Below are positions 39,245 to 50,327 of a stretch of DNA of 64,000 nucleotides, piece after piece (position 1 is the stretch's first letter; each line of letters opens with the position of its first letter). The notes beneath the pieces are model-generated. The model made no database searches, was not told where the DNA came from, and saw nothing but the letters and a program-made list of their open reading frames with translations. The stretch spans positions 124,001 to 188,000 of the forward strand of contig NZ_CANMLV010000001.1 of assembly GCF_947498825.1 (NCBI RefSeq). The letters run 5' to 3'. Source of the stretch: an uncultured Cedecea sp. (GTDB lineage: Bacteria; Pseudomonadota; Gammaproteobacteria; Enterobacterales; Enterobacteriaceae). Both the position numbers and the translations under genes were made by a program.

Positions 39245-40366
39245 ATGGACTATCAGCTTGATTTAAACTGGCCAGATTTTATTGAACGCTACTGGCAGAA
39301 ACGTCCGGTAATACTGAAGCACGCTTTCAAAAATTTCGTTGACCCCATATCTCCGGACGAACTGGCCGGTCTGGCGATGGAAAGCGAAGTCGATAGCCGT
39401 CTGGTCAGCCATAACGAAGGCAAATGGCAAGTGGGTCATGGCCCGTTTCAGGAATATGATCACCTGGGCGAACATAACTGGTCTTTGCTGGTTCAAGCCG
39501 TCAATCACTGGCATCAGCCTGCCAGCGCTCTGATGATTCCTTTCCGGGCGTTACCCGACTGGCGAATCGATGACTTAATGGTCTCTTTTTCTGTTCCGGG
39601 TGGTGGTGTCGGTCCGCATTTCGATCAGTATGATGTCTTTATTATTCAAGGTCTCGGTCGCCGCCGCTGGCGGGTTGGTGAAAAGGCGTCACTGAAACAA
39701 CACTGTCCGCATCCGGATCTGTTACAAGTCGAGCCTTTTGATGCCATCATTGATGAAGAGATGGAGCCTGGTGACGTGCTCTATATTCCACCGGGTTTCC
39801 CGCATGAAGGCTATGCGCTGGAAAATGCGCTGAATTACTCGGTCGGTTTTCGGGCACCCAGCAGCCGCGAACTGATCAGCGGTTTCGCTGACTTTGTATT
39901 GCAGCGTGAACTGGGTGGCTTGCGTTATAGCGATCCACAGGTTCCGAAGCGAAATCACCCTGCCGATATCCTGCCGCAAGAAGTTGATGCACTTCGCGAT
40001 ATGATGCTCAGTATGCTGAATCAACCTGAAACTTTTAATCACTGGTTCGGCGAGTTTATTAGCCAGTCGCGTCATGAACTGGATCTTGCCCCACCAGAAC
40101 CCCCTTATCAGGCCGATGAAATTGTTGATGCTTTACATCAGGGGGATGTACTGACCCGAGCCGGTGGCCTGCGCGTTTTACGCGTGGCAAATGAGGTGTA
40201 TGTGAATGGCGAGAAGCTGGACAGTCCGCAACATCAGGCGCTGGAAGCGCTTGCCAGTCATCTGACGTTAAACGCAGAGCACTTCGCTGACGCCCTTGAC
40301 GATCCTGGCTTCCTCGTTTTACTGACTGCCCTCGTCAATAGCGGTTACTGGTATTTCGAAGACTAA
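39245..40366 (+). CDS. roxA: Ribosomal protein L16 arginine hydroxylase RoxA (YcfD)
   Basis: A 373-residue JmjC-type 2-oxoglutarate/Fe(II) oxygenase that hydroxylates an arginine of ribosomal protein L16. The iron triad appears as PHFDQYD (HxD) and FPHEGYALEN (distal His). E. coli has Leu where this has Phe inside the HxD (HLD versus HFD). The length is identical to the E. coli enzyme. It lies 73 bp after phoQ and ends convergent with pepT. Confidence 0.96.
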   Translation: MDYQLDLNWPDFIERYWQKRPVILKHAFKNFVDPISPDELAGLAMESEVDSRLVSHNEGKWQVGHGPFQEYDHLGEHNWSLLVQAVNHWHQPASALMIPFRALPDWRIDDLMVSFSVPGGGVGPHFDQYDVFIIQGLGRRRWRVGEKASLKQHCPHPDLLQVEPFDAIIDEEMEPGDVLYIPPGFPHEGYALENALNYSVGFRAPSSRELISGFADFVLQRELGGLRYSDPQVPKRNHPADILPQEVDALRDMMLSMLNQPETFNHWFGEFISQSRHELDLAPPEPPYQADEIVDALHQGDVLTRAGGLRVLRVANEVYVNGEKLDSPQHQALEALASHLTLNAEHFADALDDPGFLVLLTALVNSGYWYFED

Positions 40367-40371
40367 TTATC

Positions 40372-40401
40372 ATGACGGTAGCGGGTTTTAGCTACCGTCA
40401 T
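40372..40401. terminator. Bidirectional terminator between roxA and pepT
   Basis: Perfect 11-bp stem ATGACGGTAGC / GCTACCGTCAT with an 8-base loop in the 42-bp gap between the convergent genes. Confidence 0.85.
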
Positions 40402-40408
40402 TAATCTC

Positions 40409-41641
40409 TTATTCAGGGGTAATCTCGCAGGTCAGCTTCGCTATCTGTACAATCACGTTAACGGCCTTTTCCATACCTTCCAAAGTCACCATCTCATGTT
40501 TTCCATGATAGTTATATCCGCCGGTGAATAAGTTAGGGCAAGGCAGTCCTTTGAAAGAGAGTTGTGCCCCGTCCGTTCCCCCGCGTATAGGTTTCATTAT
40601 CGGTTCAATATTGCAGTTGGTCATCGCCTGACGGGCAATATTCAACGCATGGGGATGACTCAGTACTTTGTCACGCATGTTGTAGTAGTTGTCATCAATA
40701 ACCAGCTCAATATAGCACTTCGGGGGCAGACCTTTTCCCACCCGCTCCGCTATCTCCACCATTTTTTTCTTACGCAGCTGAAATTGTTGTATATCAAAAT
40801 CGCGGATCAGATAGTGCATTTGCGCATGTTCTGCATTACCTTTCAGACTATGCAGATGGAAAAAGCCCTGATATCCCTCGGTACACTCGGGGGTCTCCTC
40901 CTGCGGGAGCTCAGCATGCAAACGAGCAGCCAGCGCTATCGCATTAGTCATCACGCCTTTTGCCGAACCAGGATGCGCGACATTCCCCACGATTTCAATT
41001 TTTACCTCTGCGGCATTGAAATTTTCATACTCAAGTTCACCGACCCCACCACCATCAACGGTATAGGCCCAGTCAGCAGCAAAAGCCTTCACATCAAAGT
41101 ATGCCGCGCCACGGCCAATTTCTTCATCTGGCGTAAAAGCGACCCGAATATCACCGTGGGGAATATTGTCATTTTTTAATACAGCAAGGGCGGTAATAAT
41201 TTCGGCAATTCCCGCTTTATCGTCCGCACCTAATAACGTTTTACCGTTTGTGGTAATTAATGTCTGTCCTAATAATTGGTGCAATACAGGGAACATCACC
41301 GGGGACAGTATTTCTTCGCCATGCCCCAGCGCAATGTCCCCCCCTCGATAGCCTTCGATAATTTGTGGTTGAACATTCTTCCCACTGAAATCCGGCGAAG
41401 TATCCACATGTGCAATAAAACCAATAACCGGCACGGTATGGCTCACATTAGCTGGCAGTGTTGCCATCAGGATACCCTGCTCGCTTAAACTGATGTCAGT
41501 CAATCCCATTCCGGTAAGCTGCTGTTGCAACAGGAATAACAGATCCCATTGCCCAGTACTACTGGGGGTACGCTTCACGCCCGGGCGTGACTGGGTATCA
41601 AAATCGATATATTCCAGAAAGCGGTCAAGTAATTCATCCAT
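40409..41641 (-). CDS. pepT: Peptidase T
   Basis: A 410-residue dinuclear zinc aminopeptidase of family M20 that releases the N-terminal residue of tripeptides. Metal and catalytic segments are visible: [36 protein letters not shown], and the late [22 protein letters not shown] with NYHGKHE. A GTG nine bases upstream (41650) extends the frame, but ATG 41641 has AAGG at better distance and agrees with E. coli. Divergent from potA. Confidence 0.96.
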   Translation of the reverse strand: MDELLDRFLEYIDFDTQSRPGVKRTPSSTGQWDLLFLLQQQLTGMGLTDISLSEQGILMATLPANVSHTVPVIGFIAHVDTSPDFSGKNVQPQIIEGYRGGDIALGHGEEILSPVMFPVLHQLLGQTLITTNGKTLLGADDKAGIAEIITALAVLKNDNIPHGDIRVAFTPDEEIGRGAAYFDVKAFAADWAYTVDGGGVGELEYENFNAAEVKIEIVGNVAHPGSAKGVMTNAIALAARLHAELPQEETPECTEGYQGFFHLHSLKGNAEHAQMHYLIRDFDIQQFQLRKKKMVEIAERVGKGLPPKCYIELVIDDNYYNMRDKVLSHPHALNIARQAMTNCNIEPIMKPIRGGTDGAQLSFKGLPCPNLFTGGYNYHGKHEMVTLEGMEKAVNVIVQIAKLTCEITPE

Positions 41642-41898
41642 TGCTTTCACCTTCAGAGTAGAGTTATTCCATTATTCATAAGGCCGGACTCAGAAGTATT
41701 GCGTCATATCATAGTTAGGTAGGCTGACTGTAAATCATTTCGCTTGCGGGCAGACAGTTTTACCACATCAATTATTGGCGATGAACTGAGTTTCCCGTAG
41801 AATGCCAGCCCTTACTTTATGTGTTAAGCCTCAAGGTGGTTAACCACAAACCCTGTATCTGCTTCGAAAGATACGTTATTGATGGGACAGTGTAACAA

Positions 41899-43017
41899 TT
41901 GGAAAAACAGCAATCTTACGTTTCGCCGTTAGTCGAGATTACGGCGTTAACTAAACGATTTGATAGTAAAGCCGTCATTTCTGACTTCTCTCTCACCATC
42001 GGTCACGGTGAATTTCTGACGCTACTTGGCCCTTCTGGCTGCGGCAAAACCACAGTATTACGCTTAATAGCGGGACTCGAACAGGCTGACGGCGGTTCTG
42101 TCTCTCTGGATAACCAGGATATTACCCTCGTTCCGGCTGAGCATCGTCCCGTTAATACGGTGTTTCAGAGTTATGCCCTGTTTCCCCATATGACCATTTT
42201 TGAAAACGTCGCTTTTGGCTTGCGTATGCAAAAAACACCCGCCAGTGAGATTGCGCCTCGGGTGACTGAAGCCCTGAAAATGGTACAGTTAGAAGAGTTT
42301 GCGCAGCGCAAACCCCATCAGCTTTCCGGGGGCCAACAACAACGAGTGGCCATTGCCCGTGCGGTTGTGAATAAACCCCGCCTGCTACTTCTCGATGAAT
42401 CGTTATCTGCTCTCGACTATAAGCTGCGTAAGCAGATGCAAAATGAACTCAAAGCGTTACAGCGTAAACTCGGTATTACCTTTGTTTTCGTCACTCATGA
42501 TCAGGAAGAAGCTCTCACCATGTCCGATCGTATTGTGGTGATGCGTAACGGTAAAATTGAGCAGGACGGCACGCCGCGTGAGATCTACGAAGAACCGAAA
42601 AATCTCTTTGTCGCCAGCTTTATCGGTGAAATCAATATTTTTGATGCAGTAGTGATTGAACGTCTTGATAAACAGCGTGTTCTGGCACAGGTGGAAGGCC
42701 GGGAATGTCATATTTTTGTTCAAAAACCGGTAACACCAGGTCAGGCACTCAAAGTGCTGTTACGCCCGGAAGATTTACGAGTTGAAGAGATCAATGACAG
42801 TAGTGAATCTGATGGTTTGATAGGGTATATCCGCGAGCGTAACTATAAAGGTATGACCCTCGAATCAACCGTCGAACTGGAAAACGGCAAGATGATAATG
42901 GTGAGTGAGTTTTTCAACGAAGACGATCCTGATTTCGACCATTCATTAAATCAGAAAATGGCTGTGACCTGGGTTGAAAGCTGGGAGGTTGTCCTGACCG
43001 ATGCAGAGTTCTCGTAA
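41899..43017 (+). CDS. potA: Spermidine/putrescine ABC transporter ATPase PotA, TTG start
   Basis: A 372-residue ABC ATPase energising polyamine import. It has Walker [10 protein letters not shown], signature [14 protein letters not shown], Walker [13 protein letters not shown], and a C-terminal TOBE-type regulatory domain with [13 protein letters not shown]. In E. coli it begins ATGGGACAA...; here ATGGGACAG occurs at 41882 but is out of frame by one base with the gene, as if one base had been lost near 41894-41898. The only in-frame start before conserved sequence is TTG at 41899, just after an in-frame TAA. It overlaps potB by 17 bases. Confidence 0.93.
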   Translation: MEKQQSYVSPLVEITALTKRFDSKAVISDFSLTIGHGEFLTLLGPSGCGKTTVLRLIAGLEQADGGSVSLDNQDITLVPAEHRPVNTVFQSYALFPHMTIFENVAFGLRMQKTPASEIAPRVTEALKMVQLEEFAQRKPHQLSGGQQQRVAIARAVVNKPRLLLLDESLSALDYKLRKQMQNELKALQRKLGITFVFVTHDQEEALTMSDRIVVMRNGKIEQDGTPREIYEEPKNLFVASFIGEINIFDAVVIERLDKQRVLAQVEGRECHIFVQKPVTPGQALKVLLRPEDLRVEEINDSSESDGLIGYIRERNYKGMTLESTVELENGKMIMVSEFFNEDDPDFDHSLNQKMAVTWVESWEVVLTDAEFS

Positions 43018-43855
43018 ATTTAAACACATTGTCATCGGCCTGGCAGTAGGCTGGTTATTAGTGTTTGTCTTTTTGCCAAACCTAATGATAATCGGCACCA
43101 GTTTTCTCACCCGGGATGATGCGCATTTTGTCAGTATGGTATTCACGTTTGATAACTATACCCGTCTGGCTGACCCACTTTATGCCCAGGTACTGATTCA
43201 TTCATTGAATATGGCACTGATTGCCACATTCGCCTGTCTGATCCTCGGTTATCCCTTTGCCTGGTATCTTGCCAGCCTGCCCGCTCGCGTGCGGCCATTA
43301 CTGTTATTTTTGCTGATAGTCCCCTTCTGGACAAACTCATTAATTCGCGTCTATGGCCTGAAATTATTTCTCAGTACCAAAGGCTATCTCAATGAATTTC
43401 TGTTGTGGACTGGCGTGACAGAGACGCCAATAAAGATAATGTTTACCCCAAGTGCAGTCATTATTGGTCTGGTCTATATTTTACTGCCCTTTATGGTGAT
43501 GCCACTCTATTCCAGTATTGAAAAGCTCGACAAACCCTTACTGGAAGCGGCGCGAGATTTGGGAGCCAGTAAGCGACAAACCTTCCTGCGGATTATTCTG
43601 CCACTGACCATGCCTGGTATTGTTGCCGGTAGTTTATTGGTGATGTTGCCTGCAATGGGGATGTTCTATATTTCGGACCTGATGGGGGGTGCGAAAAACT
43701 TGCTGATTGGCAATGTGATTAAAAGTCAGTTTCTTACTATTCGTGACTGGCCCTTTGGGGCTGCCACCAGCATTATGCTGACGCTGGTTATGGGGTTGAT
43801 GTTACTGGTGTACTGGCGGACTTCCCGCTTACTGAATAAGAAGGAGGCGCCGTAA
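43001..43855 (+). CDS. potB: Spermidine/putrescine ABC permease PotB
   Basis: A 284-residue inner-membrane permease with six helices. The EAA loop that docks to the ATPase reads [21 protein letters not shown]. coli PotB is 275 residues; the N-terminus here is about 9 residues longer (MQSSRKFKH...). It starts inside the end of potA and its stop shares a base with the potC start (TAATG). Confidence 0.96.
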   Translation: MQSSRKFKHIVIGLAVGWLLVFVFLPNLMIIGTSFLTRDDAHFVSMVFTFDNYTRLADPLYAQVLIHSLNMALIATFACLILGYPFAWYLASLPARVRPLLLFLLIVPFWTNSLIRVYGLKLFLSTKGYLNEFLLWTGVTETPIKIMFTPSAVIIGLVYILLPFMVMPLYSSIEKLDKPLLEAARDLGASKRQTFLRIILPLTMPGIVAGSLLVMLPAMGMFYISDLMGGAKNLLIGNVIKSQFLTIRDWPFGAATSIMLTLVMGLMLLVYWRTSRLLNKKEAP

Positions 43856-44646
43856 TGAAAGGACGACTCTTCAAAGCAGGGTTTATGTCGGTGATTTATG
43901 CCTTTCTGTACATTCCCATTATCCTGCTTATCGTTAACTCTTTTAACCGCTCCAGATTTGGCATTAACTGGCAGGGCTTTACCACCGACTGGTATCGCCT
44001 GCTGATGAACAACGACAGCCTGCTCCAGTCTGCCCGTCACTCTCTCACCATTGCCGTCTTTTCAGCCACCGCCGCGACCCTTATCGGTTCGCTGACCGCC
44101 GTGGCACTTTATCGCTATCACTTTCGCGGCAAGCCTTTTGTCGGCGGCATGCTGTTTGTAGTGATGATGTCGCCGGATATCGTGATGGCGATTTCACTGC
44201 TGGTGCTGTTTATGTTACTCGGCATTTCACTCGGTTTCTGGTCCCTGCTGTTTTCCCATATCACCTTCTGCCTGCCTTTTGTTGTGATAACCGTTTATTC
44301 ACGACTTAAAGGTTTCGACGTCAAAATGCTGGAAGCCGCGCGTGATTTAGGCGCCAGTGAGTGGGTTATTCTGCGGAAAATTCTGCTGCCACTGGCAATG
44401 CCCGCGGTTGCTGCAGGCTGGCTGCTGAGCTTCACACTGTCGATGGATGATGTTGTGATTTCCTCCTTTGTCACCGGTCCAAGCTATGAAATTCTGCCAT
44501 TAAAGATCTATTCAATGGTGAAAGTGGGCGTATCACCTGAGGTGAATGCCCTGGCAACAATTCTGCTGTTACTGTCACTGGTGATGGTCATCGCCAGTCA
44601 ACTCATTCTTCGCGATAAAACAAAACCCCAGGGGACGTTAAAATGA
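43855..44646 (+). CDS. potC: Spermidine/putrescine ABC permease PotC
   Basis: A 263-residue partner permease of PotB, six helices. The EAA motif reads [19 protein letters not shown]. Typical PotC segments (FVTGPSYEILPLKIYSMVKVGVSPEVNAL, split) are near identical to E. coli. It overlaps potB by one base and potD by four (ATGA). Confidence 0.96.
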   Translation: MKGRLFKAGFMSVIYAFLYIPIILLIVNSFNRSRFGINWQGFTTDWYRLLMNNDSLLQSARHSLTIAVFSATAATLIGSLTAVALYRYHFRGKPFVGGMLFVVMMSPDIVMAISLLVLFMLLGISLGFWSLLFSHITFCLPFVVITVYSRLKGFDVKMLEAARDLGASEWVILRKILLPLAMPAVAAGWLLSFTLSMDDVVISSFVTGPSYEILPLKIYSMVKVGVSPEVNALATILLLLSLVMVIASQLILRDKTKPQGTLK

Positions 44647-45689
44647 AAAAATGGTCACGCCACCTGCTTGCTGCTGGTGCACTTGCGCTGGTTATAGGGA
44701 GCGCACAAGCTAACGATAATAAAACACTCTATTTCTATAACTGGACCGAATATGTACCACCCGGCCTGTTAGAACAATTCACGAAAGAAACCGGGATCAA
44801 GGTTATCTATTCCACCTATGAGTCGAATGAAACCATGTACGCCAAGCTTAAAACCTATAAAGATGGCGCCTATGACCTGGTTGTCCCCTCCACTTACTTT
44901 GTCGATAAAATGCGTAAAGAGGGTATGATCCAGAAAATCGACAAAAGTAAGCTGACGAACTTTAGTAATCTCGACCCGGAGATGCTGAATAAACCTTTCG
45001 ACCCCAATAATGACTATTCCATCCCTTATATCTGGGGGGCAACCGCGATAGGCGTTAACGCCGATGAGAGGGATCCGAAAAGCATCAGCAGCTGGGCTGA
45101 TTTGTGGAAGCCCGAGTATAAACAGAGCCTGTTGCTGACAGATGACGCTCGTGAAGTCTTCCAGGTGGCGTTGCGTAAACTGGGTTACTCCGGTAACAGT
45201 ACCTCCCCGAAAGAGATCGAAGCCGCCTACCACGAGCTGCAAAAACTGATGCCAAACGTTGCCGCCTTTAACTCTGATAACCCGGCGAATCCATATATGG
45301 AAGGTGAAGTCAATGTCGGGATGGTATGGAATGGTTCAGCCTATGTTGCCCGTGAAGAAGGCACTCCGCTGGAAATCATCTGGCCGAAAGAAGGCGGTAT
45401 TTTCTGGATGGATAACCTGTCAATTCCGGCTAATGCTAAAAACGTGGACGGTGCCCTGCAACTGATTAACTTCCTGCTGCGTCCGGAGATCGCCCAACAA
45501 GTCGCCGAAACTATTGGCTATCCGACTCCTAACCTCGCCGCACGTAAATTATTACCACCAGAAGTCTCTGGCGATAAGTCACTCTATCCCGATGCCGAAG
45601 TGATAGAGGCCGGAGAGTGGCAAAACGATGTGGGTGACGCCAGTCTGCTGTATGAGTCTTATTACCAGAAACTGAAAACCGGGGGATGA
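44643..45689 (+). CDS. potD: Spermidine/putrescine-binding protein PotD
   Basis: A 348-residue periplasmic receptor with signal peptide to about residue 23 (ALALVIGSAQA). Polyamine-contact regions seen include LYFYNWTEYVPP, TYESNETMYAKL, and WIWGA-like YIWGATAIGVN. E. coli PotD is also 348 residues. Last gene of potABCD; the 3' side carries a long hairpin. Confidence 0.97.
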   Translation: MKKWSRHLLAAGALALVIGSAQANDNKTLYFYNWTEYVPPGLLEQFTKETGIKVIYSTYESNETMYAKLKTYKDGAYDLVVPSTYFVDKMRKEGMIQKIDKSKLTNFSNLDPEMLNKPFDPNNDYSIPYIWGATAIGVNADERDPKSISSWADLWKPEYKQSLLLTDDAREVFQVALRKLGYSGNSTSPKEIEAAYHELQKLMPNVAAFNSDNPANPYMEGEVNVGMVWNGSAYVAREEGTPLEIIWPKEGGIFWMDNLSIPANAKNVDGALQLINFLLRPEIAQQVAETIGYPTPNLAARKLLPPEVSGDKSLYPDAEVIEAGEWQNDVGDASLLYESYYQKLKTGG

Positions 45690-45759
45690 TGCTGACGTTT
45701 GAAAACAGTCAGTATCGAATTTCTGGTACCTGAAGACGAGCTCTACTGTAGAGGTTTAA

Positions 45760-45806
45760 TATCCCTGATAATAAACAGAAATAAATACTGTGATTTATCA
45801 GGGATA
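45760..45806. repeat. Long hairpin downstream of potD
   Basis: TATCCCTGATAA (45760-45771) is perfectly inverted at 45795-45806, with an inner ACAG/CTGT pair closing the loop further. It lies 70 bp past potD. It is not followed by a T-run, so it may protect the potABCD mRNA 3' end rather than terminate it. Confidence 0.55.
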
Positions 45807-45912
45807 GCAATAATCATTCACTGGCCCTTCTCCTGAAATACATTCATCAGGTTACTTTAGTAACACAGCAAAATAATAATCCGATACGTTACAGAAACAT
45901 ATTATATATCAT

Positions 45913-46209
45913 TTATTTTTTCTTCTCGTTTTTCCTTTTTTCCGCTTCATTAATTTCCTGCCAGTAGAGATGGAACATCATATTATACAACCAGACTCGC
46001 AGGCACAGGAGGATAAGCCAGAGAAGTAGTGGTATCGCAGATAGTAAGCGGATATCGTAAATCTGCAGTGCTCCCAGTAACTGAAATATATGCAGCCAGA
46101 ATAGCAGTACACCACTTAACAGCGCCACCACTCCTGCCATCAACCATATGACCAGGGATGGCTCTGTGGGGCGTTTATGTCGTATTGATTCCTGTCGTTC
46201 CCGGATCAT
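45913..46209 (-). CDS. Small two-helix membrane protein, unrecognised
   Basis: A 98-residue protein: basic N-terminus (MIRERQESIRHKRP), two hydrophobic helices (about 18-50 and 54-75), an amphipathic aromatic segment (LYNMMFHLYWQEINEAE) and a Lys-rich tail ending KRKNEKKK. Positive ends on both sides predict both termini in the cytoplasm. A ribosome site (AAGGAT, 7 bases) supports the start. In E. coli other small genes occupy this place between potD and cobB. I do not recognise the family. Confidence 0.6.
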   Translation of the reverse strand: MIRERQESIRHKRPTEPSLVIWLMAGVVALLSGVLLFWLHIFQLLGALQIYDIRLLSAIPLLLWLILLCLRVWLYNMMFHLYWQEINEAEKRKNEKKK

Positions 46210-46567
46210 AATTTATCCTTGGCACTTTCCTGTGCAAAACGCGTCTAAACCTGTCAGATACCAGAGCGATATAAACCATGAATCATGGTTTCGTAAAAAA
46301 TAAATCCTTGCCCAGAGTGTAGAGACCGCCGACATGATAACAGAAACAGTATTTTGTAACAGAAACTGTCTGATAATAAATAAATTCGAAAACACAGTTT
46401 TTAATATGACATTAAACCTAACCATACAGATTAAATAACGTTATCCATTCATCTCTTTTTATGAGAAATAAAATTCACACATGTGCCAGCCGTTAGTAAT
46501 AGGTGTTTGATCGATGTGGTTATTTTATTTATTATTTTATTTATTCTGTTAAGCAATGATTTAAATT
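46210..46567. other. AT-rich gap between the small membrane gene and cobB
   Basis: About 360 bp with no supported gene. A 70-codon open frame on the minus strand (46425-46213) lacks a ribosome site and reads as low-complexity hydrophobic sequence; it probably only covers the leader of the small membrane gene. Confidence 0.4.
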
Positions 46568-46598
46568 AATCCCCTTAACAATTTAAGTTAAGGGGATT
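46568..46598 (-). terminator. Terminator of the lol-nagK-cobB group
   Basis: Perfect 12-bp stem AATCCCCTTAAC / GTTAAGGGGATT with a 7-base loop just after the cobB stop; the minus-strand continuation is T-rich. Confidence 0.8.
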
Positions 46599-46602
46599 GT
46601 TA

Positions 46603-47427
46603 TCAACCAATATCGTTCAACAATTTATAGATATAATCAGGAACTTCCTGACTGGCCAAACCATAATGTTTTTCCTCAAACTCGCTTTCTACCAGACTGG
46701 GTTCAAGGTTTAACTCAACGGTATGCGCCCCTTGCAGTCGGGCCTCGTGGACGAAGCCCGCCGCAGGATAAACATGCCCGGAGGTGCCAATCGCAATAAA
46801 GTAATCGGCTTCGCTGATGGCATGATAAATTTCATCCATCCCCAACGGCATTTCACCAAACCACACGACATGCGGGCGTAATACTTCTGAAATCTGGCAG
46901 CAGTGGCAGCGATCGGCTGGGGTAATATCCTCCTGCCAGCTCACAACCTGACGGCTTCTGACACAGCGGACTTTTAACAGCTCTCCATGCATATGAATGA
47001 TGCGTTTATTCCCTGCCCGCTCATGCAAATTATCAATATTTTGCGTGACCAGGAGAAAATTTTCACCTAACACTGACTCAAGTTTTGCCAGCGCCAGGTG
47101 GGCGGCATTCGGTTGAATATCCGGCTGTTGAAGCTGACGGCGACGGGCATTGTAGAATTCCTGTACCCTTTGAGGATCACGCTGAAAACCTTCTGGTGTC
47201 GCGACATCCTCCACCCGGCTCTCTTCCCATAATCCGTCCGCTGCTCTGAAAGTTCGGATCCCTGATTCAGCAGAAATTCCCGCCCCCGTGAGTACAACAA
47301 TTTTCGGTTTTTCTGTCTGTTTCAGCATAACCTGTTCTCCAAAGTAACTGCTTTGACGCAGTCGATGGCGTAACAATCGTTTTTTCTTCCTGAAGCGACT
47401 GAGTCGTTGTTGACGACGAGACAACAT
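46603..47427 (-). CDS. cobB: NAD+-dependent protein deacylase CobB (sirtuin)
   Basis: A 274-residue class III sirtuin removing acetyl and succinyl groups from lysines. It shows [26 protein letters not shown] with catalytic HMHGE, the Cys-rich zinc region ending RCHCCQ, and [12 protein letters not shown], which holds the Tyr and Arg that accept succinyl-lysine. The Arg-rich N-terminus ([20 protein letters not shown]) is that of the long E. coli isoform. A Met at residue 34 (47328) could start a short isoform. It begins 3 bp after the nagK stop. Confidence 0.96.
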   Translation of the reverse strand: MLSRRQQRLSRFRKKKRLLRHRLRQSSYFGEQVMLKQTEKPKIVVLTGAGISAESGIRTFRAADGLWEESRVEDVATPEGFQRDPQRVQEFYNARRRQLQQPDIQPNAAHLALAKLESVLGENFLLVTQNIDNLHERAGNKRIIHMHGELLKVRCVRSRQVVSWQEDITPADRCHCCQISEVLRPHVVWFGEMPLGMDEIYHAISEADYFIAIGTSGHVYPAAGFVHEARLQGAHTVELNLEPSLVESEFEEKHYGLASQEVPDYIYKLLNDIG

Positions 47428-47430
47428 AAT

Positions 47431-48342
47431 TTACTCCGGCAGATGGAGAAATGCCGCACCGCGCATTCCGCCCGCATCGCTATGGCGTGCGGGCTCAATT
47501 CTGGGTACGTGTGCGAGTGGCAATAAATATTGCGATAACCGCGCCGTTAATAGCGCATACATCTCACTAAAGTTAGACAACCCTCCACCGATCACCACCA
47601 GGTGAGGATCTAGTGCCGTAAAAAGATTACCTAAACAGGCAGCCAGCAACTCGGTAAAGCGCTCTACATGACTTTGCGCCTGTTTATCTCCTGCCCGATA
47701 GCGGGCAATAATCTGCCGGGCATCCAGCTCCGTCTGGTAGAAATACTGCCATAACCAGGCAAATCCCCGGCCAGAAAGGTAATTTTCAATACAGCCTTTT
47801 TGCCCACAGCCGCAAGGGATAAAGGGAATTTCACGTCCGAGGATATCCAGTGCATCAACCGGCAGGCGGGTATGACCAAATTCACCAGTGATAAAATTTC
47901 GACCGGTGATCGGGCGACCGTTGACGATAATGCCGCCACCGACGCCAGTACCGAGAATCAGCCCCATCACCACCGGATAGGAACGGAACTCATCATCCCA
48001 GGCTTCTGACAGGGTAAAGCAGTTAGCATCATTATCGATACGTACTTCGCGTTGTAACAGGCGGCTTAAGTCTGCCCGCAGCGGCTGTCCGCTGGCGGCC
48101 GGAAGATTGGTAGCATAAAGTTTACCATCATCGATTTCCGGCATTCCCGGAATACCGATACCTACGCTCCCGGGGCTGCCAAATCGCGCATCAGCCTGCG
48201 CCACTAAGTCGACAATGGCCTGCAAAAACTCGGCATACTGGCTATGCGGTGTCGCTATTCGTGTTTCCCATTGCAGCATTCTGTCAGCATCATAGACGCC
48301 AAGAGCCATCTTAGTGCCGCCAATATCAAAGCCGTAATACAT
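47431..48342 (-). CDS. nagK: N-acetylglucosamine kinase NagK
   Basis: A 303-residue ROK-family sugar kinase that phosphorylates GlcNAc released from recycled wall. ATP motif [14 protein letters not shown], sugar/catalytic Asp in IDNDANCF, and the ROK zinc motif GHT...[17 protein letters not shown] are present. It lies 36 bp after lolE and directly before cobB, the same order as in E. coli. Confidence 0.96.
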   Translation of the reverse strand: MYYGFDIGGTKMALGVYDADRMLQWETRIATPHSQYAEFLQAIVDLVAQADARFGSPGSVGIGIPGMPEIDDGKLYATNLPAASGQPLRADLSRLLQREVRIDNDANCFTLSEAWDDEFRSYPVVMGLILGTGVGGGIIVNGRPITGRNFITGEFGHTRLPVDALDILGREIPFIPCGCGQKGCIENYLSGRGFAWLWQYFYQTELDARQIIARYRAGDKQAQSHVERFTELLAACLGNLFTALDPHLVVIGGGLSNFSEMYALLTARLSQYLLPLAHVPRIEPARHSDAGGMRGAAFLHLPE

Positions 48343-48378
48343 GGCTATGTCGTCCCCTGCTGTTTGCAGAAATGGTAT

Positions 48379-49623
48379 TTACTGTCCACTGAGTACCCGG
48401 GCTGGATCTATTTTGCTGGCTCGTCGCGCCGGATACCAGCTCGCCAGTAAACTCAGTATCAGAGCGGTGAGCAGCACATAGAATACATCTTGTCCGTGTA
48501 ATTCCGATGGCAGAAAATCAATAAAATAGATATCACCGGATAGAAATTGATGTCCGATCAGCTTTTCAATCACGTTAATTATCGGCGTCAATTGCCATGA
48601 GGCCAGTACACCAATAATCACTCCGCTGACGCTACCCACAAACCCTGCGAGTAAGCCATACCAGATAAAAATAGCACGAATTAAGCCGTCTTTTGCCCCC
48701 AGGGTACGCAATACTGCAATATCACTGCTTTTATCTTTTACAGCCATAATTAGCGTCGAGACAATATTAAAACAGGCCACGCCTATCACCAGAATCATCG
48801 CCAAATACATAATGGCGCGGATCATCTGGATATCACGGTACATATAGCCATAGGTACCAATCCAGCTCTTAATAAAAACATAGGCGTTCGTGGCTTCACC
48901 CGCTTCACGTACCCGCTGCTGGGCGTTAAAGACATCATCGACTTTAATGGCAATGCCGGTGACGCTGTGTCCCATATCCAAGTACTCGCTGGCATCACTG
49001 AGCGGCACCATAGCAAAGCTGTGATCAAGCTGGCCACTGAGAGCCAGAATACCCGCCACCTGTAGACGCACACGCTTCGGCTGTAGCAGACGATTGCCTT
49101 CATCATTATTCGGAATAGATAATGAAACCCAGTCGCCCTGCTTAACCTTCAGCGCATCCGCCACCCCTTTGCCCAGAATAATTTGCTGCTTGCCTGCACT
49201 AAACTGGGACCAGGCTTGGTTCTGCACAAAATGAGGTAACGCGCTCAGACGAGCTTCCTGAGAAGGCTCCACACCTTTAATCTGGATAGCGCGCAGATTA
49301 TTTGCACTCTCAATTAACCCAGTAAAGTTGATATAGGGGGCGGCCGCCAGAATACCCGGGACTTTCTCAATCCGACTAAGGATATTTTGCCAGTCATTAA
49401 AAGGCTGATTAACCGGTGAGATTTCCCCGTGCGGTACCACAGCCAGAATTCTGTCTTTCAGCTCGCGCTCAAAACCATTCATCGCGCTGAGGCCGATAAT
49501 TAATACCGCAACCCCCAGAGCAATGCCCATGGTTGAGATAACAGAAATAAGCGACACCATCCCGCTGCGTCGCCGCCCACGGCTAAAACGTAAACCAATC
49601 TGTAACGATAACGGCAATGCCAT
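48379..49623 (-). CDS. lolE: Lipoprotein-releasing system permease LolE
   Basis: A 414-residue MacB/FtsX-type permease; with LolC and LolD it extracts outer-membrane lipoproteins from the inner membrane and passes them to LolA. One N-terminal TM, a large periplasmic domain (about 45-265) and three C-terminal TMs are seen. The start ATG shares one base with the lolD stop (TAATG). Confidence 0.97.
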   Translation of the reverse strand: MALPLSLQIGLRFSRGRRRSGMVSLISVISTMGIALGVAVLIIGLSAMNGFERELKDRILAVVPHGEISPVNQPFNDWQNILSRIEKVPGILAAAPYINFTGLIESANNLRAIQIKGVEPSQEARLSALPHFVQNQAWSQFSAGKQQIILGKGVADALKVKQGDWVSLSIPNNDEGNRLLQPKRVRLQVAGILALSGQLDHSFAMVPLSDASEYLDMGHSVTGIAIKVDDVFNAQQRVREAGEATNAYVFIKSWIGTYGYMYRDIQMIRAIMYLAMILVIGVACFNIVSTLIMAVKDKSSDIAVLRTLGAKDGLIRAIFIWYGLLAGFVGSVSGVIIGVLASWQLTPIINVIEKLIGHQFLSGDIYFIDFLPSELHGQDVFYVLLTALILSLLASWYPARRASKIDPARVLSGQ

Positions 49624-50327
49624 TACTCGGCCCCCATTAAGGTCAGGTCCTGAGTCAGACGACCATCACGCATTTCCAGCTGGCGCGACATGCGTTTAGC
49701 CAGTTGCAAGTCATGAGTTACCACAAGGAAAGCCGTACCCTGACGCACATTGAGCTCACCCAATAACTCAAAAATACTGTTGGCATTACGAGCATCAAGA
49801 TTGCCGGTCGGTTCATCGGCCAACACTAATCGTGGATTATTGACCAGCGAACGGGCTATCGCCACCCGTTGACGCTCACCACCAGAGAGTTCCGAAGGGC
49901 GATGATGGCTGCGCTTTTCCAGACCCACTGCCGCCAGCATCTCCAATGCCCGTTGCTGTGCCTCTGCCGGTTTTTGCTTACCAATCAGTAGCGGCATGGC
50001 AACATTTTCCAGCGCCGTAAAGTCAGGCAATAAATGATGAAACTGATAAATAAAGCCCAGTTCCCGATTACGCAGTTCCGCTTTAGCTGATGAAGAGAGC
50101 TGGCTCAGCGCCTGACCGTTAAAAACCACATCACCAGAACTAGGTGAATCCAGCCCACCGAGCAAATGCAGTAAGGTACTTTTTCCCGAACCGGAACTCC
50201 CGACAATCGCCATCAACTCGCCCGGTTTCATGCTAAAGCTGACATCATGCAACACATCCGTTTGCACGCTGCCTTCCAGGTAGCGTTTGCACAACTTATC
50301 GCACTGCAACAGGATAGAATTACTCAT
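49623..50327 (-). CDS. lolD: Lipoprotein-releasing system ATPase LolD
   Basis: A 234-residue ABC ATPase: Walker [17 protein letters not shown], signature [14 protein letters not shown], Walker [13 protein letters not shown] and His switch VTHD. The frame is open to 50465, but that lies deep in lolC; ATG 50327 gives the E. coli-like start [16 protein letters not shown] and an 8-base overlap with lolC. Confidence 0.97.
   Translation of the reverse strand: MSNSILLQCDKLCKRYLEGSVQTDVLHDVSFSMKPGELMAIVGSSGSGKSTLLHLLGGLDSPSSGDVVFNGQALSQLSSSAKAELRNRELGFIYQFHHLLPDFTALENVAMPLLIGKQKPAEAQQRALEMLAAVGLEKRSHHRPSELSGGERQRVAIARSLVNNPRLVLADEPTGNLDARNANSIFELLGELNVRQGTAFLVVTHDLQLAKRMSRQLEMRDGRLTQDLTLMGAE

Noticed and set aside
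46213-46425. 70-codon frame on the minus strand directly upstream of the small membrane gene
   Set aside because: No ribosome site, low-complexity hydrophobic translation, no recognisable motif; more likely leader DNA.
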